Below, in pieces: positions 48,598 to 57,753 of a stretch of DNA of 64,000 bases; the first letter of the stretch is position 1; each line of letters begins with the position of its first letter. The stretch comes from Thermococcus indicus (GTDB lineage: Archaea; Methanobacteriota_B; Thermococci; Thermococcales; Thermococcaceae): positions 1,123,041 to 1,187,040 of the forward strand of contig NZ_CP040846.1 of assembly GCF_006274605.1 (NCBI RefSeq), in the 5' to 3' direction. Both the position numbers and the translations under genes were made by a program. The notes below the pieces were generated by a model. That model had not been told where the DNA came from, searched no databases, and saw only the letters and a list, made by a program, of their open reading frames with translations.

Positions 48598-49257
48598 GTG
48601 AGGCTCATCTACCGCGGCAAGACCAAGGACGTCTACGAGGACGGCCCCCACCTAATCTTCCACTTCAAGGACACCGTCCTTGGCAGAGCAGGGAGAGAAG
48701 ACAGCGGGGGCAACGAGGTAATCGGTGAGAGGGAGGGAAAGGGAAGCATTGTCCTGGAGCAGACGGAGTTCTTCTTCCGCCTTCTTGAGAAAAACGGCTT
48801 AAAGACGCACTTCGTCGAGCGGATTGACAGCAGAAAAGCCCGCTTCCTGAAGGCAGAGAGGATTCCGCTGGAGGTCGTCTACCGCGAATTGGCCTATGGG
48901 AGCTTCCTGCTGAGGTACGGGCGCTGGGTAAAACCCTTCCAGAGGCTTGGAATGGTTGAGTTCACGCTGAAGGACGACTCCCTCGACGACCCGATCATAG
49001 CTGAGGAAGCAGTGGCTGCCCTCGGAATCGCGAGCGATGGGGAGCTTAGAGAAATGAAGTCAATCACGAGGAAGGTCGCGGAAATCTTAAGGAAGTTCTT
49101 CTCCTCAAAGGGCCTCCAGCTGGTGGATTTTAAGCTCGAGTTCGGGAGGCTGAATGGAGAGATTCTGGTGATAGACGAGCTCAGCGGCGACACTATGCGC
49201 GTTGCCAAAGGCGGGAGAATCCTGAGCAGGGAGGAACTGTTGGAGGTGATTGAATGA
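48598..49257 (+). CDS. purC: SAICAR synthetase PurC
   Basis: ATP-dependent synthesis of SAICAR from CAIR and aspartate, 219 residues. Motifs: YRGKTKDVYE near the N-terminus, GNEVIGEREGKGSI, RKARFLKAERIPLEVVYRE (typical RNx-A/S-GS-L region in diverged form), LVDFKLEFG and IDELSGDTMR. It starts at GTG 48598, 6 bases after thiC, with GGGTGAGGCGGA upstream, and overlaps purP by 4 bases (ATGA). It is the first of a purC-purP-purO run that may be read through from thiC. Confidence 0.95.
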   Translation: MRLIYRGKTKDVYEDGPHLIFHFKDTVLGRAGREDSGGNEVIGEREGKGSIVLEQTEFFFRLLEKNGLKTHFVERIDSRKARFLKAERIPLEVVYRELAYGSFLLRYGRWVKPFQRLGMVEFTLKDDSLDDPIIAEEAVAALGIASDGELREMKSITRKVAEILRKFFSSKGLQLVDFKLEFGRLNGEILVIDELSGDTMRVAKGGRILSREELLEVIE

Positions 49258-50186
49258 TTATCTCGACGATAGCTTCGCACTCCTCCCTCCAGATTCTCCT
49301 TGGGGCTAAGGATGAGGGATTCAAGACAAGGCTCTACGTGAAGCCCGAGAGGAGGGCCTTCTACGCCTCCACGAGGCTCGCGGACGAGCTTGTCGTTACG
49401 GAAGAGATGGGCGCGATTCTTGAGGACGATGGAATAGTAATTCCGCACGGCTCCTTCGTCGCTTATCTCGGGCTTGAGGCAATAGAGAACGCCAAAGCCA
49501 AGTTCTTCGGCAACAGGCGTTTCCTCAAGTGGGAAACCAGCTTTGAGCTCCAGGATAGGGCCCTTAAAAAGGCCGGTATTCCGATGGTTGAAGTCATCGA
49601 GCCCGGAGAGGCCAAGCCGGACGAGCTTTACTTTGTCCGCCTTGAGGGACCGAGGGGTGGAAGCGGGCACTTCTTGGCTTACGGTTATGAACTGGAGGAG
49701 AAGACCAAAGACCTGAGCGAACCCTACAGGATTGAACGCTTCACAGACGGAGTTTACCTCTACGTCCACTTCTTCTATTCGCCGATTTTAAACCGTTTGG
49801 AGCTCTTTGGCGTTGATGAGCGCCTGGTCATTGCGGACGCAAACAAGAGGCGGCCCTTCAGGACCCTCCCCTACACCATAGCGGGAAACAAGGCAGTAGC
49901 GCTGAGGGAGTCGCTCATTCCAGTGCTCTACGATTACGGATTGGCTTTCGTCGATGCCATGGAAGAGCTTGAACCTCCCGGCATCATAGGACCCTTCGCT
50001 CTCCACTTCGCCTACGATGGTGAATTCCGCTGCATAGGCTTCGCCTCGCGCATAGACGGCGGCAGCAATGCCAAACACTGGTACTCGGCCCTCTACTGGG
50101 AGAGGCCGATGCTCATGGGCGAGAGGATAGCGCGCGAGATTAAGCTGGCCCTCGAGGAGGACCGCCTCAGGGAGGTGGTAGCTTGA
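49254..50186 (+). CDS. purP: FAICAR synthetase PurP
   Basis: ATP-grasp ligase that formylates AICAR with free formate, the archaeal replacement for PurH transformylase. The 310 residues begin IISTIASHSSLQILLGAKDEG, with GNRRFLKWE, the ATP-grasp loop LEGPRGGSGHF, and a C-terminal FCIGFASRIDGGSN-like stretch (here EFRCIGFASRIDGGSNA). Several PurP paralogues exist in Thermococcales, some of uncertain activity; adjacency to purC and purO supports a purine role. The start overlaps purC and the stop overlaps purO. Confidence 0.92.
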   Translation: MIISTIASHSSLQILLGAKDEGFKTRLYVKPERRAFYASTRLADELVVTEEMGAILEDDGIVIPHGSFVAYLGLEAIENAKAKFFGNRRFLKWETSFELQDRALKKAGIPMVEVIEPGEAKPDELYFVRLEGPRGGSGHFLAYGYELEEKTKDLSEPYRIERFTDGVYLYVHFFYSPILNRLELFGVDERLVIADANKRRPFRTLPYTIAGNKAVALRESLIPVLYDYGLAFVDAMEELEPPGIIGPFALHFAYDGEFRCIGFASRIDGGSNAKHWYSALYWERPMLMGERIAREIKLALEEDRLREVVA

Positions 50187-50773
50187 CGTACACCGGAAGG
50201 ACCCTCGGAATCGGTCTGATGAACGGCAAGCCCTTCGCATTCTACCTCCTCTGCTCCCGTTCTTTTCCCCAGAGGAGGGCAGTGGTGAGGAGAAACGCGG
50301 TTTACATTGAGAACTTAACGGAGACGGACAACCCCTACGTCAGCTACCCAGTCGTGAGGCTCCTCGATGACTACGCCGTCGTGACGAACGGCCTCCAGAC
50401 GGACTTCATGGCCCAGGCCCTTGAGTGGGAGAGCCCGAGGAAAGCCCTGGTTCATGTCCTGGATGTACTCGACTACGAGCGCGATTCCTACTCAACTCCG
50501 AGAATAGCCGGGATAATTGAACATGGAAACGGTAAGGGCTGGCTCGGCTTCGCCGGGAGGGACGAGTTCTGGGTTAAATCGCTGGAGCTGGAGGAGGGGA
50601 CGGCATTCGTGACGGCGACCTACGACCTTGGCTTCGTCGAGCTCGATTTCCCACCCTTTTCAACGGCGGAAGGGCTTGCTGGGAGAGTCATGGGGCTGCC
50701 CTTCGAGAACAAGGTTCTGGCGATTGGGGTCGTGGAAGAGAAAAAAGGATGGAGGCTGGCCGTCAGCCCCTGA
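50183..50773 (+). CDS. purO: Archaeal IMP cyclohydrolase PurO
   Basis: Closes FAICAR to IMP, the last step of purine synthesis, using the archaeal PurO fold rather than PurH. The 196 residues show YTGRTLGIGLMNGKPFAFY (split by turns), SRSFPQRR, NPYVSYP, VTNGLQTD and an ERDSYSTPRIAG motif. The start is TTG 50183, overlapping the purP stop (TTGA), with GGAGGTGG 5' of it. The 3' end overlaps the convergent symporter gene by 11 bases. Confidence 0.93.
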   Translation: MTYTGRTLGIGLMNGKPFAFYLLCSRSFPQRRAVVRRNAVYIENLTETDNPYVSYPVVRLLDDYAVVTNGLQTDFMAQALEWESPRKALVHVLDVLDYERDSYSTPRIAGIIEHGNGKGWLGFAGRDEFWVKSLELEEGTAFVTATYDLGFVELDFPPFSTAEGLAGRVMGLPFENKVLAIGVVEEKKGWRLAVSP

Positions 50774-52215
50774 CCGAAAAGGCCTCCTCCAGCTCCCCCT
50801 CAAGCGGCTCTGCCCTGGTGGCGAGGCTCACGAGCACCATAACAACGGCGGATACCAGTGCTCCGCTGACGTAGATGTACTCCCAGTACTGGAAGGACAC
50901 GACACCGGTTATTCCCAGCACCGCGGCCAGGGAACCGGCCGCCATGCCGGCCAGAGCGCCCTCCTTCGTGGCCCGTCTCCAGTAAATGCCGAGCACGAGG
51001 GGTATGAAGACGCCGGAGGTGTACACATCGTAGGAGTATATCAGCAGCTCCACGATCCCCTGGATGGTGAGCGCCGCCACCAGGGAGAGCAGGCCAATGG
51101 CGACGGTGGTTATCACCGAAAGGTTCAGCAGCTTCTTTTCGTCGGCTTTGGGGTTGATGAAGCTGGCGTAGATGTCCCTCACCATGTGGGATGTTGCCGC
51201 GGATAGAAGGGAATCCGCGGTACTCATCACCGCGGCCAGGACGGCCGCCACGAAGATCGCTCCCACGCCGCTCCCGAAAACCGTAATGACCAGCGCGGGC
51301 ACGGCGGTCTTCGGTGAGTTTATTATCGACTCCGGGTTGCCGGAGAGGGCTATGGCGAGCATGCCCGCAAGTGCCGGCAGGAACGAGAGTGCCATGAGCA
51401 GAGCGCCGGCGTATATCGCGCCCCTCCTTGCCGTCTTCTCGTCCTTCGCCGCGAACAGCCGCTGATAAAAGTCCTGGCCAATGAGGGTGTACATTACCGT
51501 GGCCAGGAGCGTCAGGGCCAGGAGAGATGCTCCCAGCGAGGTGAGGCTGAAGTAGCTTGAGGCCGGCTGGGGAAGGCCCTGGATGCCCTCCAGCGCACCC
51601 CTCAGACCGTTTATTCCCCCCACCTTTATGAGGCCGAGAACCACGGCCACGAAGATTCCAACGCTTCCGATGATTACCTGAACGAAATCCGTAAGCGCCA
51701 CCGCCCACAGTCCTGAAAAGGCCGTGTATGCTATGAAGACCAGCGTCGCAAGCACCGCTCCAGCCGTGCCGGGCAGTCCAATCGCCTCGAAGATCGCCGA
51801 GGCTGCCCAGACCTGTGCCCCCAGTATGCCAACGAGCGCCAGGAGCGACAGCAGGGCCGCCAGCAAGCGGATGGTCTTGCTCCTATAGCGCATCTCCAGA
51901 ACGTCCGGCACGGTGTAAAGTGCCAGCGCGCGCATGGGCCTTGCAAGGGTCAGACCGAGAACCAGAAGCCCCAGGCCGCAGGCGAAGCCGTACCAAATTC
52001 CACCTAACCCGTACGTTGCTCCCCAGCTAGCTCCGCCCAGGATGAAAGCCACCACCATAGTGAGTGGCTGCAAGGGTTCCTACGCTAAGTCCCAGTCCCA
52101 GCCTCCTTCCGGCGAGCAGGAAGTCGGCCGAGGTTCTGATGTACTTCCGCGCGTACGCTGATATCGCTAGCATCGCTCCCATGTAAACCGCTATTGTCGT
52201 CCATATTGCGTCCAT
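50763..52215 (-). pseudogene. Sodium:solute symporter (SSS family), one frameshift
   Basis: A permease of the SSS (PutP/PanF) family of about 483 residues if one frameshift is corrected. ATG 52215 (GAGGTGTTGGAA upstream) gives MDAIWTTIAVYMGAMLAISAY, TSADFLLAGRRLGLGLSVGTLAAT and HYGGGF. An extra base in the AAA run at 52045-52047 then shifts the frame, and the other frame continues ILGGASWGATYGLGGIWYG to the normal end. The sodium-site region (AAVLAAVMSTADSLLSAAT) is intact. It may be a recent inactivation, a sequencing error or, less likely, programmed frameshifting. Substrate is unknown. Confidence 0.75.
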
Positions 52216-52257
52216 TTCCAACACCTCAACGGGACGGTCGGGAGAGATAGCATCCCA

Positions 52258-52265
52258 ATATAATT
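52258..52265 (-). promoter_or_regulatory. TATA box for the symporter
   Basis: The minus strand reads AATTATAT, 43-50 bases before ATG 52215. Confidence 0.5.
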
Positions 52266-52268
52266 TTT

Positions 52269-52286
52269 TTCCATGAAATCATGGAA
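52269..52286. promoter_or_regulatory. Inverted repeat abutting the symporter TATA box
   Basis: TTCCATGA-AA-TCATGGAA is a perfect 8-bp inverted repeat with a 2-base centre. It lies just upstream of the TATA box on the symporter side, the position of TFB-recruiting or repressing regulators. It is a likely operator. Confidence 0.5.
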
Positions 52287-52401
52287 GAACGACTAAATAG
52301 ACAACTTACTTGCGGCGGTTTCTGTCGTTTTGACATATCACTTTTCGAGCTTCACCGATACTCTTATTAGCGCTAAAGCCTTCATCTTAATGGTGATTCT
52401 C

Positions 52402-54252
52402 ATGGAGGACCAGTACATGTGGATGGAGAACCTAGAGGATGAGCGCGTTTTAAAGGTGGTCGAGGAGGAAAACAAGCGTTTTAGGGAGTTCATTGGGGGA
52501 CTGAGCGACGAGCTTTTCCCCGAGGTCTGGGAGTACTACTCAATGCCGACGCTCTACGGTGCGAAGCTCACCGAGAAGGGCATCATAGCGATGTACAAGG
52601 AGAGGGAGAGACAGCTTATCAGATGGCTCGGTGGAGATGTCATAGTTGATTCCAAGGCCCTTGAGGAGGAGCTTGGCGATGAGGTCCTGCTTCAGGGCTT
52701 CACCGCCGACGGAAAGGGAAGGTTCCTCGCCTACAGCTTCTCCATCGGAGGCGCCGATGAGGGGATAACCCGAATCATAGACCTCAAAACAGGAAAGCTC
52801 ATCGACGAGATGAAGCCCTCGGTCTGGAACGTGACCTTCCTTGAGGACGGATACTACTTCTCCCGCTTCTACCGGCACGGTGAAACGCCCGACGGGGTTA
52901 AGGCTCCAGCGGTGAGGCTCTTCTGGAAGGATGGGAACGGGGAGAAGATGGTCTTCGGAGAGGGCCTCGGCTCCGGCTACTTCATCGGGCTGAGGAAGAG
53001 CACCGATGGAAAGACTGCGATGGTAACGGTGACCTTCGGCTGGAACAGGGCTGAGATATACGTCGGGCCGATAGCGGAGCCGGACCGGTGGGAGAAGGCC
53101 TACTCTGCAGAGGTTCCGGCGGAGCCGATCGATGTAATCGACGGAAAGCTCTACGTCCTCACGAGGGAGGGGAGGGGCCTCGGAAAGGTAATAAGGGTGG
53201 AGGACGGAAAAGTTACCGAGGTCCCCCCCGAAGGCGAATTCCCGCTGGAGTGGGCGGTCATCGTGGACGGAAAAATAATCGCCGGCAGGCTCGTCCACGC
53301 GAGCTACCGCCTTGAGGTCTACTCCCTGGACGGCGAAAAGCTTGACGAGGTGACCTTCGACCTTCCGGGGAGCGTCTATCCACTCGACGCCGACGGGAAG
53401 AGAGCTTTACTCCGTTACGAGAGCTTCACGGTTCCCTACAGGCTCTACGGGTTCGATGGAGAGCTCAACCTCATAGGGGGGCAAGAAATTGAAGGTGACT
53501 TCAGGGTCGAGGAGGATTTTGCAGTCTCCAAAGACGGAACGAGGATTCACTACTTCCTCGTTAGGGGCGGGAGGGACGAGAAGAAGGCATGGGTCTTCGG
53601 CTACGGCGGCTTCAACATAGCACTAACCCCGAGGTTCTTCCCGCAGGCTATACCCTTCATAAAGCGCGGCGGGACATTCGCCATGGCCAACCTCCGCGGC
53701 GGTTCCGAGTACGGCGAGGAGTGGCACAGGGCGGGAATGAGGGAGAACAAACAGAACGTCTTCGATGACTTCATAGCGGTTCTGGAGAAGCTCAAGGCAG
53801 AAGGTTATAGAGTTGCCGCGTGGGGCAGGAGCAACGGCGGGCTTTTGGTTTCTGCCACACTCACCCAGAGGCCGGACGTTATGGACGCCGCGCTGATAGG
53901 CTACCCCGTCATAGACATGATGCGCTTCCACAAGCTCTACATCGGCAGCGTTTGGATCCCTGAGTACGGCAACCCCGACGACCCGAAGGATAGGGAGTTT
54001 CTGCTGAAGTACAGCCCTTACCACAACGTTGACCCTGAGAAGAGCTATCCCCCGACGCTTATCTACACCGGCCTCCATGACGATCGCGTTCATCCGGCAC
54101 ACGCCCTCAAGTTCTTCATGAAGCTGAAGGAAATGGACGCGCCCGTCTACCTCCGCGTGGAGACCAAGAGCGGCCACATGGGTGCTTCACCCGAAACGAG
54201 GGCGAGGGAGCTGACGGATTTGCTCGCGTTCGTGGTGAAAATCCTTTCTTAG
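52402..54252 (+). CDS. Prolyl oligopeptidase
   Basis: Cytoplasmic serine peptidase (S9A) cutting after proline in short peptides, 616 residues. The N-terminal beta-propeller (about 70-365) precedes the alpha/beta hydrolase domain. The catalytic triad is S477 (GRSNGG), D560 (LHDDRVHP) and H592 (KSGHMG), the numbering I recall for P. furiosus POP. I choose ATG 52402 because GGTGAT (52392-52397) is the ribosome site; upstream in-frame ATGs lack one. It works with the aminopeptidase and transporters in peptide use. Confidence 0.96.
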   Translation: MEDQYMWMENLEDERVLKVVEEENKRFREFIGGLSDELFPEVWEYYSMPTLYGAKLTEKGIIAMYKERERQLIRWLGGDVIVDSKALEEELGDEVLLQGFTADGKGRFLAYSFSIGGADEGITRIIDLKTGKLIDEMKPSVWNVTFLEDGYYFSRFYRHGETPDGVKAPAVRLFWKDGNGEKMVFGEGLGSGYFIGLRKSTDGKTAMVTVTFGWNRAEIYVGPIAEPDRWEKAYSAEVPAEPIDVIDGKLYVLTREGRGLGKVIRVEDGKVTEVPPEGEFPLEWAVIVDGKIIAGRLVHASYRLEVYSLDGEKLDEVTFDLPGSVYPLDADGKRALLRYESFTVPYRLYGFDGELNLIGGQEIEGDFRVEEDFAVSKDGTRIHYFLVRGGRDEKKAWVFGYGGFNIALTPRFFPQAIPFIKRGGTFAMANLRGGSEYGEEWHRAGMRENKQNVFDDFIAVLEKLKAEGYRVAAWGRSNGGLLVSATLTQRPDVMDAALIGYPVIDMMRFHKLYIGSVWIPEYGNPDDPKDREFLLKYSPYHNVDPEKSYPPTLIYTGLHDDRVHPAHALKFFMKLKEMDAPVYLRVETKSGHMGASPETRARELTDLLAFVVKILS

Positions 54253-54324
54253 CTTTCTCCATTTTTCAGTTCAACGTTTTTGGAAGGGTAGATGATTTTG
54301 ATAAATTTCTGTTAAATTCGAAAC

Positions 54325-54334
54325 CGTTATAAGT
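54325..54334 (+). promoter_or_regulatory. TATA box for purA
   Basis: CGTTATAAGT lies 32-41 bases before ATG 54366. Confidence 0.5.
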
Positions 54335-54365
54335 CCCCTATTGACTTAAATCTGGGTAAGGAGCC

Positions 54366-55385
54366 ATGCCGAGCTACATCGTTGTTGGCGGTCAATGGGG
54401 AGACGAGGGCAAGGGCTCCGTTATAGCGTACCTTGCCCTGAAGGACGAGCCTGAGGTCATAGCGCGCGGTGGCGTTGGGACGAACGCGGGCCACAGCGTT
54501 TTTATCAACGGCAGGAAGTATGCGGTCAGGCAGCTTCCAACGGCGTTCATCCAGACGAAGGCCCGGCTTCTCGTGGGTGCGGGCGTTCTGGTTGATCCCC
54601 GGGTGTTCTTCCACGAGCTTGAGCATCTTAAGGACTTCAACGTCGCCGAGAGGGTTGGCATCGACTACCGCTGTTCCATAATCGAGGACGAGCACAAGAA
54701 GCTCGACAGGAGCAACAGCCACCTCCACGACAAGATAGGCACCACCGGAAGCGGCTGTGGGCCGGCGAACGCCGACAGGGTCATGAGGCGGGCGAGGCTT
54801 GCAAAGGACGTCCCCGAGCTTGAACCCTACCTGGCTGATGTCGCCGCGGAAGTGAACGACGCCCTGGACGAAGGAAAGCTCGTGCTCGTCGAGGGGACGC
54901 AGGGCTTCGGCCTGAGCCTCTACTACGGAACCTATCCCTACGTGACCTCGAAGGACACGACCGCTTCAGCCATAGCGAGTGACGTTGGAATAGGCCCGAC
55001 GAGGGTCGATGACGTCATAGTCGTCTTCAAGAGCTTCCCGACGAGGGTCGGCGAAGGGCCGTTCCCGACGGAGATGAACCAGGAAGAGGCTGAGAAGCTG
55101 GGCCTCGTTGAGTACGGGACCGTCACAGGGAGGCGGAGGCGGGTCGGCTGGTTCGACTTCGAGTTCGCCCGCTACTCCGCGAAGCTCAACGGCGCGACGA
55201 TGCTCGCCCTGACGATGCTGGACAAGTACGACAAGGATGCCTTCGGTGTCACCGACTACGACAAGCTTCCTAGGAGGGCCAGGGAGTTCGTTGAGGAGAT
55301 TGAGGAGCGCGTCGGTGTTCCGGTTGGACTCATCAAGACCGGGCCCGAGCTGGAGCACATAATAGACAGAAGGGAAAACATCTAG
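54366..55385 (+). CDS. purA: Adenylosuccinate synthetase, short archaeal form
   Basis: GTP-dependent conversion of IMP plus aspartate to adenylosuccinate, the first step to AMP. The 339 residues are about 90 shorter than the bacterial enzyme, as is usual in Thermococcales and methanogens. Motifs: [10 protein letters not shown] (8-17), [43 protein letters not shown] (in pieces) and [10 protein letters not shown]. It follows the GTP-loop pattern with no missing catalytic residue. A weak AAGGAG precedes the ATG. It consumes IMP made by the purC-purP-purO genes. Confidence 0.96.
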   Translation: MPSYIVVGGQWGDEGKGSVIAYLALKDEPEVIARGGVGTNAGHSVFINGRKYAVRQLPTAFIQTKARLLVGAGVLVDPRVFFHELEHLKDFNVAERVGIDYRCSIIEDEHKKLDRSNSHLHDKIGTTGSGCGPANADRVMRRARLAKDVPELEPYLADVAAEVNDALDEGKLVLVEGTQGFGLSLYYGTYPYVTSKDTTASAIASDVGIGPTRVDDVIVVFKSFPTRVGEGPFPTEMNQEEAEKLGLVEYGTVTGRRRRVGWFDFEFARYSAKLNGATMLALTMLDKYDKDAFGVTDYDKLPRRAREFVEEIEERVGVPVGLIKTGPELEHIIDRRENI

Positions 55386-56182
55386 CCCTCGAGAAACTCC
55401 AGAATCATGCCCCTGACCTTTTCTTTCTCCAGTTTTGCTATTTCCTCAAAGGAGAGCGTCTCTTCAAGCCACCTGATGAACCTGTAGCCGAGATAGTAGC
55501 CGGTGAACTTCATTCCGAAGAGCTCGTACCACGAGCCAAAGAACGGGTTCAGGGGTTCGTTTTCCCGCACCCTCCTTGCGAACTCCTCCTTAATGCGCCG
55601 CTCGTTTCTCGTGCACCATTCGAACCATCCATCATATTCGAGGTGCCATGGCCTCCCCGTTATGCTGTCCTCCACCCTCTGGGCGAACCCCTCCGTATAC
55701 AGTCCCATAATGGCGTTTTCTTCGAGCTTTTCCAGGTCCTCGTTCCTCATGAGCCAGTGCACAAGATGTCCGAATTCGTGCGCAATCAGTCCAGCAATTC
55801 CATCGTACCATCCAAGCTCGGCTACGGCTTCCAGGCCAAAAAGAATTGCAGGCTTTCCTTTGAATTCTGTCACCCACCCGGCCCCGTTTTCAAGGCCGAC
55901 GTATATGACGATGTTGTAATCGTCCTGTGTGATTCCGAACAGCCGCTCAATATAGGCGGCAATTTTTGGCAGTGCCCCCATGAAGCACTCGTATGCTTTA
56001 TTGAACTCCTCTGGCTTCCTCTTGTCCAGCAGCCTCAGATAATCCCTCCAGCTTGCCCCGTACCCTGCATAGTCCGCTTTAATTTTTTCAAAGAGTTCCG
56101 GATAGCCACTGATGTATGCGATCCAACCCTCCGGGCTCCCGTCCCAGCGTTCCATAAAATCCTGGAAGGTGTCGAAGATCAT
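55382..56182 (-). CDS. Predicted cytoplasmic zinc protease (DUF2268-like)
   Basis: A 266-residue protein with a zincin motif HEFGH (H135-E136-H139) and a downstream Glu in YTEGFAQRV (E164), a gluzincin-like triad. It resembles DUF2268-type predicted proteases. There is no signal peptide or membrane segment. The aromatic-rich N-terminus ([23 protein letters not shown] in pieces) is unusual. It is the last gene after the hydrolase at 56189 (6-base gap) in a leftward operon starting with VapBC 3. The 3' end overlaps the purA stop by 4 bases. Substrate is unknown. Confidence 0.75.
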   Translation of the reverse strand: MIFDTFQDFMERWDGSPEGWIAYISGYPELFEKIKADYAGYGASWRDYLRLLDKRKPEEFNKAYECFMGALPKIAAYIERLFGITQDDYNIVIYVGLENGAGWVTEFKGKPAILFGLEAVAELGWYDGIAGLIAHEFGHLVHWLMRNEDLEKLEENAIMGLYTEGFAQRVEDSITGRPWHLEYDGWFEWCTRNERRIKEEFARRVRENEPLNPFFGSWYELFGMKFTGYYLGYRFIRWLEETLSFEEIAKLEKEKVRGMILEFLEG

Positions 56183-56188
56183 GAGAAT

Positions 56189-56965
56189 TCACCCTGTGTG
56201 CCTCACCATCCACTCAACCACCGTTCGGTGGAGTTCATCCGCCCACTCGGGGTCCTCGAATATCTCGTGGTAGGCCCCCTCGAATTCTTTAATCGCCTTG
56301 TCCTCAACTGCCAGCTCCTCAAAAAGCCTCCTCGAGCCCCCGGGCGGTGTTATCACGTCGCCCGTGCCGACGATTAAGAGGATTGGAACCTTTATCATCC
56401 CCGCGTCCCTGTGGGCCAGTTCCATGTTCTCGAAGATGCTCCTTCCGAGCTTTGCGGAAATCCTGTCGTGGACGAGTGGGTCTTCGACGTAGCGTTTCAC
56501 CGCTTCGGGGTTCCTGGAAAGCAGCTCCGGCTTCAATCCGTTGGAGAGAACAACCCCTGGGGCCACCTTTCCAAGGAACTTCGCGAGGGTTACCATGAAT
56601 CCGGGCGTTTCGGGGCTTTTGGCGAGGGCCGGCGAGGACGCTACCACGCCCAGTATTTTATCGGGCCGTGTCTCAGCGTATCTGATGACGGTTAAGCCGC
56701 CGAGGCTGTGGCCGAAGAGGAATGGGTTTTCGCCGATTTCGTCTATTATCCCGTCGATTATTTCCATAGCTTCTTCGACACTCGTATGCCCCCTCTTGCC
56801 GGGGCTCTTCCCGTGGCCGGGCCAGTCGAAGGTGTAGACGGCGAAGCCGGCATCGTTGAGCTCTCTGATTAATCTCCCGTACCTTCCGCTGTGCTCGCCG
56901 AGGCCGTGGACGAGAACGACCCAGCCGAGCCTCGGTTCGCCGAACCTGGCCTTGTAAACCTCCAT
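56189..56965 (-). CDS. Alpha/beta hydrolase, monoacylglycerol lipase/lysophospholipase type
   Basis: A 258-residue serine hydrolase. It has an oxyanion-hole motif VLVHGLGEHSGRY, a DWPGHGKSPGKRGH loop typical of the Hydrolase_4 (monoglyceride lipase) group, nucleophile S87 in FGHSLGG, Asp in VGTGDVITPP and His in GAYHEIF. ATG 56965 follows GGGTGGTTGAG, only 2 bases after the VapC 3 stop. Lipids of archaea are ethers, so natural substrates are probably exogenous or minor esters. Confidence 0.88.
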   Translation of the reverse strand: MEVYKARFGEPRLGWVVLVHGLGEHSGRYGRLIRELNDAGFAVYTFDWPGHGKSPGKRGHTSVEEAMEIIDGIIDEIGENPFLFGHSLGGLTVIRYAETRPDKILGVVASSPALAKSPETPGFMVTLAKFLGKVAPGVVLSNGLKPELLSRNPEAVKRYVEDPLVHDRISAKLGRSIFENMELAHRDAGMIKVPILLIVGTGDVITPPGGSRRLFEELAVEDKAIKEFEGAYHEIFEDPEWADELHRTVVEWMVRHTG

Positions 56966-56966
56966 C

Positions 56967-57371
56967 TCAACCACCCAGCCAAATTCTCTTGAGTGGAAGC
57001 CTGTCAAAATCCTCATCCTCGCTCACTATTGCCTGAAGGCCGTTGTTCTCTATGACTGCAACGTGAAGGGCATCGGAGGGACGGAGGTTGTATTTGAGGA
57101 TTATTTCTCTGGCAGTTATGTAATCGAAGACCCCCAGAGGGAGAACTTCGACGTAGGGAAGGACTTTCTCGTCTATGAACTCAATAGAGAGTTTGTATGG
57201 GACGTCGTATTTCCTCCTGGCAACGTGGATGGTTTCGTCAAGAACCAGCGCGCTTGTGTAAAGGCTGTGATTCTCAATCAGCTCGGCGTAGAACTCCACG
57301 ATTTTCCGCTCAGCTTTGGGTGTTCTGGTTAGGAGGTAAACGAGAAGGTTTGTGTCGAGGAAGAGCTTCAT
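56967..57371 (-). CDS. vapC: PIN-domain toxin VapC 3
   Basis: A 134-residue PIN ribonuclease: D6 in LFLDTNLLVYLL, Glu in LVLDETIHVARR, Asp in LRPSDALHVAV and Asp in VSEDEDFDRLPL. It starts at an ATG overlapping the antitoxin stop by 4 bases. It is directly followed by the lipase-like gene, so toxin and hydrolase share a transcript. The antitoxin is of AbrB type, so this module is a textbook VapBC. Confidence 0.88.
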   Translation of the reverse strand: MKLFLDTNLLVYLLTRTPKAERKIVEFYAELIENHSLYTSALVLDETIHVARRKYDVPYKLSIEFIDEKVLPYVEVLPLGVFDYITAREIILKYNLRPSDALHVAVIENNGLQAIVSEDEDFDRLPLKRIWLGG

Positions 57372-57643
57372 TCTCCAATCCCCCAGACCTCGTCGAACTC
57401 ATCTTCGAGGCTTATACCTTTAAGTTCGCCGAGTTTGGCGGGTTTTCCCTTGGCCCTCTTGTGCTTCCATTCGAGGAGCTCTTCAATCAGCTTTTCTTTA
57501 CTCTTCTTGGGCATTATTATCAGCCCCCTCTCCGTCGGCTCGACTATCACCTCCCCACCTTCCTTTATGCCATAAGCTTCCCTGAAAACCTTGGGGATGA
57601 CTATCTGTCCCTTCGGCCCGACCTTGAGGCGGATACTAACCAA
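57368..57643 (-). CDS. vapB: AbrB-type antitoxin VapB 3
   Basis: A 91-residue protein with an N-terminal swapped-hairpin AbrB/MazE DNA-binding domain (VGPKGQIVIPKVFREAYGIK, then EVIVEPTERGLIIMP) and a C-terminal charged helix that binds the toxin. I place the start at TTG 57643 because GGTGA then stands at 5 nt; the GTG at 57652 belongs to the ribosome site itself. A perfect inverted repeat overlaps its TATA box, matching the expected autorepression. Confidence 0.88.
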   Translation of the reverse strand: MVSIRLKVGPKGQIVIPKVFREAYGIKEGGEVIVEPTERGLIIMPKKSKEKLIEELLEWKHKRAKGKPAKLGELKGISLEDEFDEVWGIGE

Positions 57644-57662
57644 TGGTATCACCGTGTATAAC

Positions 57663-57679
57663 TTATGGTCTAACCATAA
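57663..57679. promoter_or_regulatory. VapB 3 operator: inverted repeat
   Basis: TTATGGT-CTA-ACCATAA is a perfect 7-bp inverted repeat overlapping the TATA box and initiator of vapBC 3. AbrB-type antitoxins bind such palindromes. Confidence 0.6.
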
Positions 57680-57682
57680 AAA
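57674..57682 (-). promoter_or_regulatory. TATA box for vapBC 3 and downstream genes
   Basis: The minus strand reads TTTTTATGG, 31-39 bases before TTG 57643. It is half covered by the inverted repeat. Confidence 0.5.
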
Positions 57683-57753
57683 CGTTGCCTGATAATGGTT
57701 CGGGCTTTCATCCCTTCCCTTTCGGAAAGGAACCTCCTCGATTGGTCAAAATG

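Noticed and set aside
52330-52401. N-terminal extension of the prolyl oligopeptidase to 640 residues
   Set aside because: Without it the catalytic residues fall at the known S477/D560/H592 positions, and GGTGAT stands before ATG 52402.
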